DNA of 64,000 nt from DATARH01 sp963789255 (GTDB taxonomy: Bacteria > Pseudomonadota > Alphaproteobacteria > ATCC43930 > CGMCC-115725): NCBI GenBank assembly GCA_963789255.1, contig CAWBJW010000002.1:620001-684000 (forward strand), written 5' to 3'. Both the position numbers and the translations under genes were made by a program. The notes under the pieces were generated by a model. It saw only the letters and a program-made list of their open reading frames with translations. It was not told where the DNA came from and did no database searches. Below, piece after piece: positions 57,669 to 64,000 of the stretch; within the stretch, counting starts at the first letter, position 1; each line of letters starts with the position of its first letter.

Positions 57669-58730
57669 TCACACCAGCGCGTAGATGTGGTCCGGCGCGG
57701 GTCGGGCCTGGCCCAGTTCAACCCGCTTGACCGCCGCGATCAGCTTTTCGTGGGTCGGGGCCGGGCGGCCGACCTCGCGGCCTTTCTCGACGATGACCCC
57801 GTTGATGAAATCGATCTCGGTACGCCGTCCCTTCTGCATGTCCTGCCCCATTGACGGGCGCTGCTGCTCGCTGCGCTGCTGCGTGTTGCGCAGCGCCAGC
57901 ATCAGCGCTTCGACCTCGTCGAGCGCGGCAGGGTCGCCTTCCGAGGCCAGCGCCAGCCTCTCGGCGTCCTGGCCGGCAATGTCTTCGAGCCTATAGCCCT
58001 GCGCCTGGCCGATCCGCACGGCCTCGCCGCCGAGCTTGATGATGACCTTGCGGATGCGCTCGTCCTGCCGCATCGCGTTGCCCGACAGCCCGCTTGCCGC
58101 GGAGACGCCGTTATGCATGCCGTTGACGCACAGCTTCGACCAGCGCTCGCCCCACAGATTGTCGGTGATCTTGCAGGTGTCGACGGTGCGGATCATCGCG
58201 CCCAGTTCTTCGATCCGCCGGGTGATCCGGCCATGCACCTCGCCGACCCGATAGACCTCGTGGCCCGGCGGGTTCTTGGCGCCGGTGCGGCGGATCTTGG
58301 CCGGCGCGTAGAGCTCGGCCGATAGGATCGCGGCGATCGCGCCGACCGTCCGGCCCCAGCCGACGATCGCCGCGATGCGCTCCTCATTGATGCAGTTCTG
58401 CAACGAGACGACATACCCGGTCGGCGCGAGATACTGCCGGATCATCGTCGCCGCCCACTCGGTGTCATAGGATTTGACCGAGATGAACGCGATATCGATC
58501 GGCCGCTCCTTGGCGAGGTGCTGGAGTTCGGTCAGGTGCAGCATCTTGGGGTGCGCCACGACCGATTCGTCCGCGGTGATGCCCTCGAGCGACAGACCAT
58601 CACGGCGGATCGCCTCGACGTGCTCCGGCCACGGATCGACGATCGTCACGTCGAACCCGTTATGCGCCAGGTTCCCGCCGGTATACCCGCCAATCGCCCC
58701 GGCCCCGACAACGACAATGCGCTTATCCAT
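57669..58730 (-). CDS. 2-dehydropantoate 2-reductase-family protein (PanE/ApbA-like)
   Basis: A 353-residue NADP-dependent reductase. The Rossmann motif VVVGAGAIGGYTGGNLAHNG opens the protein. VKSYDTEWAATMIRQYL and VSLQNCINEERIAAIVG are the ketopantoate-reductase motifs. LWGERWSKLCVNGMHNGVSA contains the catalytic-lysine region. It is longer than E. coli PanE (303), with an insertion before the C-terminus, so it may act on another 2-oxo acid. It is convergent with bamE. Confidence 0.85.
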   Translation of the reverse strand: MDKRIVVVGAGAIGGYTGGNLAHNGFDVTIVDPWPEHVEAIRRDGLSLEGITADESVVAHPKMLHLTELQHLAKERPIDIAFISVKSYDTEWAATMIRQYLAPTGYVVSLQNCINEERIAAIVGWGRTVGAIAAILSAELYAPAKIRRTGAKNPPGHEVYRVGEVHGRITRRIEELGAMIRTVDTCKITDNLWGERWSKLCVNGMHNGVSAASGLSGNAMRQDERIRKVIIKLGGEAVRIGQAQGYRLEDIAGQDAERLALASEGDPAALDEVEALMLALRNTQQRSEQQRPSMGQDMQKGRRTEIDFINGVIVEKGREVGRPAPTHEKLIAAVKRVELGQARPAPDHIYALV

Positions 58731-59182
58731 CCCGGCCCTCCCTTATCGACCACCCTCGCGGCGCGACCTTAAGGTCCGATCCGCCGCGACGCAATCTCGC
58801 CCCGTCCCCCCGGAGGAGCCCCACCGAAGCCCGCCGATTGTCAGCTACGCGCCGTTCCGGACCGCCGCTCGATCGCCCGTGGGCTTCTGCGCCCGACCCG
58901 AAGCGGCCATCTGAGCCGAGCCGTCGCGTCTGAAGCCGTCCTGTCCGCGAACGTGGACCCTGCGCGCCCTCGCGATGATTATCACGAAGATCGGCGCTGC
59001 GGGGCCGTCGTTTCATGCCGGTCATCGGTAGATTGGCACCCGCTTCAATGTGCACGATCAAGGGTAAGAGTCCCACCTCAACATGAGCGTGCGAACCATG
59101 GTTCGCTGCGTTTGTCGAGGTTTTCGGCGAATTCCCGCGTTTGTTTTCTTTCGGTTTCACCTCAGCGCAGCCAATTCTAGGC
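58731..59182. other. Non-coding interval
   Basis: About 450 bases with no convincing gene. A plus-strand frame here (WHPLQCARSRVRVPPQHERA) resembles translations often produced from tRNA-flanking or repeat DNA and has no start context. No tRNA could be folded. The GC content falls from left to right toward the AT-rich HEAT gene, so this probably contains an island boundary. Confidence 0.4.
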
Positions 59183-60307
59183 TTACCCTCGACCCCATCG
59201 AATACCCGAACCTGGCTGGGTAGTGATACCGTACCCGTGATCTCTAGCCCATTTCCTGGCAGCTTCTCCTAAGCGGGAATTCGTACTGTTCAAGAAATCT
59301 TCTGCCATATATTGGTTTCCAAAATTATCAAGGGAATTTATCAGAAGATCCTCTGAATCTGTCAAACCGAGCTTTAAATATATTCTATAATAATAGTTTT
59401 TTGCGACATTTTCAGGACGCTCATTCATCATTGTGAATGCTATGGTCTTACGAATGCTAATGTCCTTCGTGGCGGGGAGCAGATTTGCCAAAGCGGTGAT
59501 TATCCCTTCGCGCACAGCAAAATCCGGATCCTTCGATTGGGTCATCATCACCGTTATCGCATCAGAAATTCGTGGATCATTAGATTGACTTGGCGCATAT
59601 ACTTGAAGTATTTCTCCAAGCGCGTATGCTGAACTTGCCCGTGCACTAGAATCCGAATCATGCTGCAACGCTAAAGCCAAAGGAGCAATGGCTACCATTG
59701 CCCCTGGCATGATAAGTCCAAGCGCACGAGCGGCTCCGCGCCGCATTCTCGGGTTTGGATCGCTAAGAGCCGCTACTAGCGTGTCAACTGATTGAGGGGC
59801 TTTCACACCAGCTAGAGCGAAAACGGCGAGTTGTTGAATATCCTTATCATCATCTTTCAAGAGGACGAGCAAAGGATCCAGTGATACGGTCCCAAGCTTC
59901 TTCAAGGCATCGGCCGCGACATTCCTTAGCGGGCCACCTATCAAGCTGCTGCCAATTTTACAATTATAGCCTCCGGATTTTCTCAAAACCGCCATCAGAG
60001 GAGCTACCGCGCGAGGGTCGCCAGTTCCACTCAGAACTTCCATAGCATTTTTGCGCGCACAGCCATCCGAGTCCGTTTCAATCACGGCGATCAGCGGCTC
60101 GATAATTGCTGGATCGTGTACTCCCTCCAACGTGCTGATTGCGGCAAGCCGTACGTGGGTATCTGGATTTTTCAGGTGCTCGATTGCATTATTTATACCT
60201 CTTCGCTGATTATTCATGCCTCTTTGCTGATTTTCGCGAAACAGGAAAACCGTGATTATGAGTATTAATAGGAAACTCGGGAAATATCCCTTTGACGTAG
60301 GTAACAC
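59183..60307 (-). CDS. AT-rich HEAT-repeat protein with N-terminal membrane anchor
   Basis: About 374 residues. A hydrophobic N-terminus (FPSFLLILIITVFLF) looks like a membrane anchor. At least five HEAT-type units follow: HVRLAAISTLEGVHDPAIIE, ARKNAMEVLSGTGDPRAVAP, LRNVAADALKKLGTVSLDPL, QQLAVFALAGVKAPQSVDTL, MRRGAARALGLIMPGAMVAI. The codon use and low GC differ sharply from the surroundings, a sign of transfer. The only start (GTG at 60307) lies inside the left inverted repeat of the IS1595 element, so the insertion may have removed the original start. Function unknown. It probably binds partner proteins. Confidence 0.72.
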   Translation of the reverse strand: MLPTSKGYFPSFLLILIITVFLFRENQQRGMNNQRRGINNAIEHLKNPDTHVRLAAISTLEGVHDPAIIEPLIAVIETDSDGCARKNAMEVLSGTGDPRAVAPLMAVLRKSGGYNCKIGSSLIGGPLRNVAADALKKLGTVSLDPLLVLLKDDDKDIQQLAVFALAGVKAPQSVDTLVAALSDPNPRMRRGAARALGLIMPGAMVAIAPLALALQHDSDSSARASSAYALGEILQVYAPSQSNDPRISDAITVMMTQSKDPDFAVREGIITALANLLPATKDISIRKTIAFTMMNERPENVAKNYYYRIYLKLGLTDSEDLLINSLDNFGNQYMAEDFLNSTNSRLGEAARKWARDHGYGITTQPGSGIRWGRG

Positions 60308-60367
60308 AAAATGTAGTGTATCGGCGACAGGCCGGCGCGAGGCGGGTGCGCGATGAACGCTCCGCTT

Positions 60368-61093
60368 TCACCGCTTGAATTCAGGCTCGAATGCGTCAAT
60401 GGTTTCAGTAACGCCAAATACGATTTCCTTAAGTGTCTGTATGACGGGCATTCCGTCATCGAAAGATATAGTCGATTGAAAATCGACCTTCATGTCCATT
60501 TCCTCGCCGGTGAGAGGATGTGGTGCGCGAATTATCGGAAGCGAAAGAGCGGCATAATCGACATCGCCAAAAGGCGTGTAATAGGCCAGTGCGGCCGTGC
60601 CGCCCAGCTTTGGGAATTCCCGGTGCTTGTCTTTATTAGAAAGGTTAACGAGCGCTGTCGCCCAATTGCATCCCTTGTACGGCTGGAACCGCTCGATCGC
60701 TGCGATATGAGCGGAATTGATGCCCTTGCTCCGGGCATCCTTTGCCCAACTTCGGAACTTATCTTTAGTGTTTACGAGAGGAAAATTCGTGAAATCCTGC
60801 GGAGAGCCGGAATCGAGTTTCGCGATCTCAAAGACCAAATATTCGAGGGCGGTTCTGAGATTGTAGCAAATCTCGCCGATCCGAACGGGGAAGCTCAGGG
60901 GAACACCAACGCGGAGCGTGGAAACGCGGCCGAGTTGCTCCCGGCCATAGGCTTGGAAATGAGCGATAGCAGTCTTTTGTTGTTCGAGCGTGAGTGCAAT
61001 CACCCGCTCCCCAAGGTCCTTAAGGTGTTCATTTGCCCTCACGACCCGATAAAGAGCGGCCTGGAGCGGATGCGGAAGCATGGTATCATTCAT
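60368..61093 (-). CDS. Hypothetical passenger protein of the IS1595 element
   Basis: A 241-residue soluble protein lying inside the inverted repeats, on the transposase strand. RIGEICYNLRTALEYLVFEI and FQPYKGCNWATALVNLSNKD followed by KHREFPKLGGT suggest an alpha-helical core with an Asn/Lys/His-rich motif. No catalytic motif is recognised. Passenger genes of this element family are mostly of unknown function. Downstream of the transposase, it may be expressed from the same transcript. Confidence 0.65.
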   Translation of the reverse strand: MNDTMLPHPLQAALYRVVRANEHLKDLGERVIALTLEQQKTAIAHFQAYGREQLGRVSTLRVGVPLSFPVRIGEICYNLRTALEYLVFEIAKLDSGSPQDFTNFPLVNTKDKFRSWAKDARSKGINSAHIAAIERFQPYKGCNWATALVNLSNKDKHREFPKLGGTAALAYYTPFGDVDYAALSLPIIRAPHPLTGEEMDMKVDFQSTISFDDGMPVIQTLKEIVFGVTETIDAFEPEFKR

Positions 61094-61095
61094 GT

Positions 61096-61281
61096 GTGAG
61101 CGCGAAAGACGAGCAGTACAGCGACGAGGAAGCCGAGCGGCGCATGAACGATGCGATGCGCCGGGCTCTCACGACGACGCCCAAGCCGCAGGCTACCGTT
61201 CGCCACCCTCGTCAGAAAACGGCAACTCCAACTGGCGCGGGTCGGCGGGCACCAAAGCGCGGCGGCGGTGCGGGCGCTTAG
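61096..61281 (+). CDS. Small hypothetical passenger protein
   Basis: A 61-residue, GTG-started frame. SAKDEQYSDEEAERRMNDAM then RRALTTTPKPQ resembles short acidic-basic proteins of the type D-E-E-A-x-x-R-x-x-x-A-L-R common in alphaproteobacteria, often beside antitoxin-like or element-borne genes. The C-terminus is basic (GAGRRAPKRGGGAGA). It is convergent with, and overlaps the end of, the transposase gene by 4 bases. Whether it is translated is uncertain. Confidence 0.45.
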   Translation: MSAKDEQYSDEEAERRMNDAMRRALTTTPKPQATVRHPRQKTATPTGAGRRAPKRGGGAGA

Positions 61282-62210
61282 AACGGGATTTCCTCGTCCC
61301 ATCCGCGACCAGTTTGTTGATAGGTGAGCCGCTTGCCAGATGCGCCCTTAATCGCCTTCGCGGTGCGCTGGGTATCGTCAACACCGAGCGCGATCCGCTC
61401 GTTGTGGCGGAAATCGAACTCGCCGAGATACCGCTTCAGGTGTTCCGCCGAGACGTGGTGATAGGTGCCGATCACGCCGCGCTTGAGGATCGAGAAGTAG
61501 CTTTCGACCGTGTTGGTGTGCCAGAAGTCGCCGCGCACATATTCCTCAATCGAGTGGTTGACCGTGCCGTGACCGCCGAACTCGCCGGTGATCGGCGGGT
61601 AGACCGTGCTGTCGTCCGTCATGACGTAGGACGCTTTGTCGATCTCGGCTTTGAGGATCGGCTTCAAGGTTGTGCCGTTCACGCTCGGCACATGCCGCGA
61701 CCGCACCCGCCCGCCACGCTCGACCAGGGAGACGACGGCTTCCTCTGGCGGCACATGGTTCTTGCGGTTGCGCGCCTTGCCACCGACATAGGTTTCGTCA
61801 ACCTCGACAACCTTATTCGAGCCGCCAAGCTGGCCGTCATCGGCCAGCGGGCGCATTGCCTCGCGGATGCGGTGCGCCATGAACCAAGCCGTCTTGTAGG
61901 TCACGTCAAGCGTGCGATGCAGCTGGTGCGCCGAGACGCCTTTCTTCGACGAGCACATGAGCCGGAACGCCAGCGCCCACTTGTTAAGTGGGACGTGGCT
62001 GCGTTCCATGACGGTGCCGACCGTGACGGTAAACGCCTCGTCGCAGCCATTGCAGTGAACCAAGCCGGGCCGGTGCGACTTGCCGTTGAGCCGGTAGACC
62101 TTTTCCGTCTCCCCACAATGCGGGCAGTAAGGACCGTCCGGCCAGCGGATCGCCTCGAAATGCGCCCGCGCCTTGGTTTCGTCGGTGTATATCGGATCGG
62201 TGAGGTTCAT
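61278..62210 (-). CDS. IS1595-family transposase (ISXO2-like, DDE)
   Basis: A 310-residue DDE transposase. The N-terminal zinc finger is CPHCGETEKVYRL plus CNGCDEAFTVTVGTVME. The helix-turn-helix-like part is KKGVSAHQLHRTLDVTYKTA followed by WFMAHRIREAM. The catalytic domain contains VVEVDETYVGGKARNRKNH (first Asp), VMTDDSTVYPPI (second Asp) and FWHTNTVESYFSILKRGVIG (with N/E as in IS1595), ending FDFRHNERIALG. No frameshift is seen, so it could be active. Confidence 0.93.
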   Translation of the reverse strand: MNLTDPIYTDETKARAHFEAIRWPDGPYCPHCGETEKVYRLNGKSHRPGLVHCNGCDEAFTVTVGTVMERSHVPLNKWALAFRLMCSSKKGVSAHQLHRTLDVTYKTAWFMAHRIREAMRPLADDGQLGGSNKVVEVDETYVGGKARNRKNHVPPEEAVVSLVERGGRVRSRHVPSVNGTTLKPILKAEIDKASYVMTDDSTVYPPITGEFGGHGTVNHSIEEYVRGDFWHTNTVESYFSILKRGVIGTYHHVSAEHLKRYLGEFDFRHNERIALGVDDTQRTAKAIKGASGKRLTYQQTGRGWDEEIPF

Positions 62211-62521
62211 GGCGGCTTGTCCTTATCTGCCGCCGATTATAGCCCTAGTGTCTACCTACGTCAAAGGGATAATTGCCGGAAACTCACAAAGCCGATTGTC
62301 AAATGGAGGAGCGGTACTCTAGTTGGAACAGACATGAGCCAGCGGTGTCCCGGTGAGCATCACTTCGAGCGTGCGAGCGATAGCAATCCTTTTTGAGGCC
62401 GCCGGCAAGGTCTCTTAAGGGGGCCAGAAGGGGAAATCGCCCCCCGGCCCAGCCGCTCCGTGACAAGAAGCGGGGTCGTGGTAAGCTCCGGTGCTTGACC
62501 ATCGAAGGGGAGCTGGAGAGG

Positions 62522-63388
62522 ATGAACTGGACCGAACGACGCACCCGCTTTCGCGCGCTCCTGGCCGGCAATCGCTGCGTCCACACCGGCTCCGTCTACG
62601 ACGCGATCTCGGCGCGGATCGCCGAGGATCTCGGCTTCGAGGTCGGCATCTTCTCCGGCTCGATCGGGTCGATGGCGGTGCTCGGCGCGCCCGACCTCGT
62701 CGTCATGACGCTCACGGAATTTGCCGCCCAGGCCAATCGCGTCTGCCGCGCCGGCAACCTCGCGCTCCTGGTCGATGCCGATCACGGCTATGGCAATGCG
62801 CTCAATGTCCGGCGCACGGTCGAGGAATTGGAGACCGCCGGCATCTGTGCGATGTCGATCGAGGATACCGTGCTGCCGCGCCCCTACGGGCCGAGCGGCA
62901 AGCCGACGCTGATCCCGGTCGAGGAGGGGATCGGCAAGATGAAGGCGGCGCTCTCGGCCCGCCAGGACAAAAACCTCGCGATCGCCGGGCGCACCAGTGC
63001 ACTGGCGATCACCGGCGTCGACGACGCAATCAAGCGCGCCAAGGCCTATGAGGCGGCCGGGGTCGATGCGATCTTCCTCGCCGGCGGCGTCACCACCGCG
63101 GCGATCGAGGCGGTGTCGTCGGCGATCAAGATCCCGCTGATCACCGGCGGCGGCGCCGGTCCGCTCGCCGACCTCGACTGGATGGCGGCGCACCGGGTCC
63201 GGGTTGCCTTGCAGGGGCATGCCCCATTCAGCGCCGCGGTACAGGCGGTCTACAACACGCTGAAGGCGTTGCGCGACGGCACCAAGCCCTCTGATCTGGC
63301 CGGCATCGCCTCGCCCGAATTGATGCAGCGGGTCACCCGCGGCGCCGACTACCGGCAATGGACCAAGGACTTCCTCGGCGGCGAATGA
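62522..63388 (+). CDS. Isocitrate lyase/PEP mutase-superfamily enzyme (oxaloacetate decarboxylase-like)
   Basis: A 288-residue TIM barrel. CVHTGSVYDAISARIAEDLG, LLVDADHGYGNALNVRRTVE (metal Asp) and GICAMSIEDTVLPRPYG are landmarks of the PA4872-type oxaloacetate decarboxylase/PEP mutase group, with the catalytic-loop Ser/Thr region near GRTSALAITGVDDAI. The KKCGH motif of isocitrate lyase is absent, favouring decarboxylase or carbon-phosphorus-lyase-type chemistry. It starts with ATG after GAGAGG and overlaps the next gene. Confidence 0.87.
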   Translation: MNWTERRTRFRALLAGNRCVHTGSVYDAISARIAEDLGFEVGIFSGSIGSMAVLGAPDLVVMTLTEFAAQANRVCRAGNLALLVDADHGYGNALNVRRTVEELETAGICAMSIEDTVLPRPYGPSGKPTLIPVEEGIGKMKAALSARQDKNLAIAGRTSALAITGVDDAIKRAKAYEAAGVDAIFLAGGVTTAAIEAVSSAIKIPLITGGGAGPLADLDWMAAHRVRVALQGHAPFSAAVQAVYNTLKALRDGTKPSDLAGIASPELMQRVTRGADYRQWTKDFLGGE

Positions 63389-63810
63389 TGAAGGGGGGTT
63401 CCGTGCGTATTCTACTCGTTTCGGCGCTGCTCGGCCTGGCCGCGGCCTGCGCCTCGCCGCCGCCCGCCGCGGCGCCGGGACCGGTTTTGGCGTTTCCATT
63501 CGCCCGGCAGCTCGGCCTGGCGCCGCCGCCGCCGGGACGCCTGACGCTGAACAATTTCGCCTTCGACCGGGCGCATGTGCAGACGCTGATCACGCCCTAT
63601 CCGGACTGTGCGGTGCGGCAGGGGACGGCGACCGGCGACTTCGTGCTGCCGCTGAACGGCACCCGGGTGATCGAAGCGGCGGCGGGGTCGGATGTGTGCT
63701 GGCGCCGCCAAATCGAACCCACCGGGGGCGCTTCCGCCACCGCGCCAGGCTGGACCGAATGGAACCGGGCCTATCTCACTGCCGGCCGCTCGATCAATTC
63801 GCAACTGTAG
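63385..63810 (+). CDS. Putative lipoprotein of unknown function
   Basis: About 141 residues. The leader RILLVSALLGLAAACASPPP has a lipobox-like AAAC (Cys near residue 19). The mature part has LTLNNFAFDRAHVQTLITPY, a conserved-looking YPDCAVRQG and DVCWRRQIEPTGG with a second cysteine, ending WTEWNRAYLTAGRSINSQL. The family is not recognised. ATGATG at the start overlaps the previous stop. The next gene starts 8 bases after its end. Confidence 0.68.
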   Translation: MMKGGSVRILLVSALLGLAAACASPPPAAAPGPVLAFPFARQLGLAPPPPGRLTLNNFAFDRAHVQTLITPYPDCAVRQGTATGDFVLPLNGTRVIEAAAGSDVCWRRQIEPTGGASATAPGWTEWNRAYLTAGRSINSQL

Positions 63811-63818
63811 GAGACAGG

Positions 63819-64000
63819 ATGATCACCGCGATCGTGCAATACCGTCTGCCGCCCTCTATCGATCTCAAAGCCTGCGCCGCGCATTTCCGCGCCATCGCGC
63901 CGGGCTTCCGCGCCGTGTCGGGGCTGATCCGCAAGCAGTTCATCTATGCCGAGGACGGCTGGGCCGGCGGCGTCTATCTGTGGCAGAGCCGCGCCGACGC
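63819..64000 (+). CDS. YdhR-like monooxygenase-family protein, truncated at the window end
   Basis: The first 60 codons of a gene cut by the window. MITAIVQYRLPPSIDLKACA followed by AHFRAIAPGFRAVSGLIRKQ and FIYAEDGWAGGVYLWQSRAD matches the YdhR family of small dimeric ferredoxin-like monooxygenases (about 100 residues). It follows the lipoprotein with GGAGACAGG as ribosome site. The activity of this family is not established. Confidence 0.82.
   Translation, partial: MITAIVQYRLPPSIDLKACAAHFRAIAPGFRAVSGLIRKQFIYAEDGWAGGVYLWQSRAD

Larger units (their letters stand above)
60285..62271. mobile_element. IS1595-family insertion sequence with passenger genes
   Basis: A 1987-bp element bounded by a 19-bp inverted repeat, TATCCCTTTGACGTAGGTA (60285-60303) and its complement (62253-62271), both perfect. 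It carries an IS1595-type transposase at the right end, a 241-residue passenger downstream of it, and a small convergent gene between them. Members of this family are known to carry passengers. No 8-bp target duplication could be matched at the ends (TCGGGAAA on the left, ATTGCCGG on the right), so the insertion may be old, or a flank has been rearranged. Confidence 0.85.

Noticed and set aside
58953..59180. Plus-strand frame with RSRVRVPPQHE and a tRNA-like surrounding
   Set aside because: No acceptor stem or T arm could be paired and there is no start context. It looks like repeat or spacer DNA.
60285..62271. Target-site duplication of the IS1595 element
   Set aside because: The octamers flanking the perfect inverted repeats differ, and shifting the ends by up to three bases does not make them match.

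Overview
The window reads as a high-GC alphaproteobacterial chromosome, most likely of the order Rhodospirillales. The best evidence is the block at 52.1-57.6 kb: bamE divergent from a ubiquinol-cytochrome c chaperone, DUF177, rpmF, plsX, fabH, ihfA, a merR-type regulator and tRNA-Pro. Other alphaproteobacterial arrangements are ftsE-ftsX-DUF218-plsC and accD-folC-trxA. A Hint_2-domain protein and a cysteine-free bL31 fit the same group.

Layout. 0-12 kb: a branched-chain-amino-acid/urea-type ABC transporter (livG end, livF, livH, livM, binding protein) runs straight into a urease operon (ureD, A, B, C, E, F, G). A large glycoside-hydrolase-like protein with a Hint_2 domain sits between ureC and ureE. 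A strong terminator separates ureG from a convergent small heat-shock gene whose leader looks like a ROSE RNA thermometer. 12.7-21 kb: rpmE, an orphan phosphoribosyltransferase, a class V aminotransferase, a GDSL esterase, two alpha/beta hydrolases, then ftsEX-DUF218-plsC. 21-24 kb: a secreted retropepsin-like protein beside a TIR-transmembrane-Sel1 protein. 24.4-28 kb: a B12-dependent ribonucleotide reductase interrupted by a homing-endonuclease intein placed exactly at the catalytic cysteine. 28-31.8 kb: an MFS transporter, a reductase and a small toxin-antitoxin-like island (MazE/MazF, a winged-helix protein, small AT-richer genes). 31.9-47.9 kb: metabolic genes (TPP enzyme, alcohol dehydrogenase, TauD dioxygenase, MetE-like protein, amidohydrolase, CoA-transferase, two luciferase-like oxidoreductases) mixed with secreted proteins and greB. 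47.9-50.5 kb: accD-folC-trxA. 50.6-58.7 kb: a deacetylase, tRNA-Pro, the core lipid/ribosome block and a ketopantoate-reductase-like gene. 59-62.3 kb: an AT-rich HEAT-repeat gene next to an IS1595-type element with passenger genes. 62.5-64 kb: a PEP-mutase-family enzyme, a lipoprotein and a truncated YdhR-like monooxygenase.

At least ten otherwise intact genes, including essential ones (fabH, nrdJ), are each broken by one extra base, and removing that base restores the family sequence every time. This looks more like sequencing or assembly error than real gene decay, so the affected genes are annotated as single CDS with the frameshift position given.
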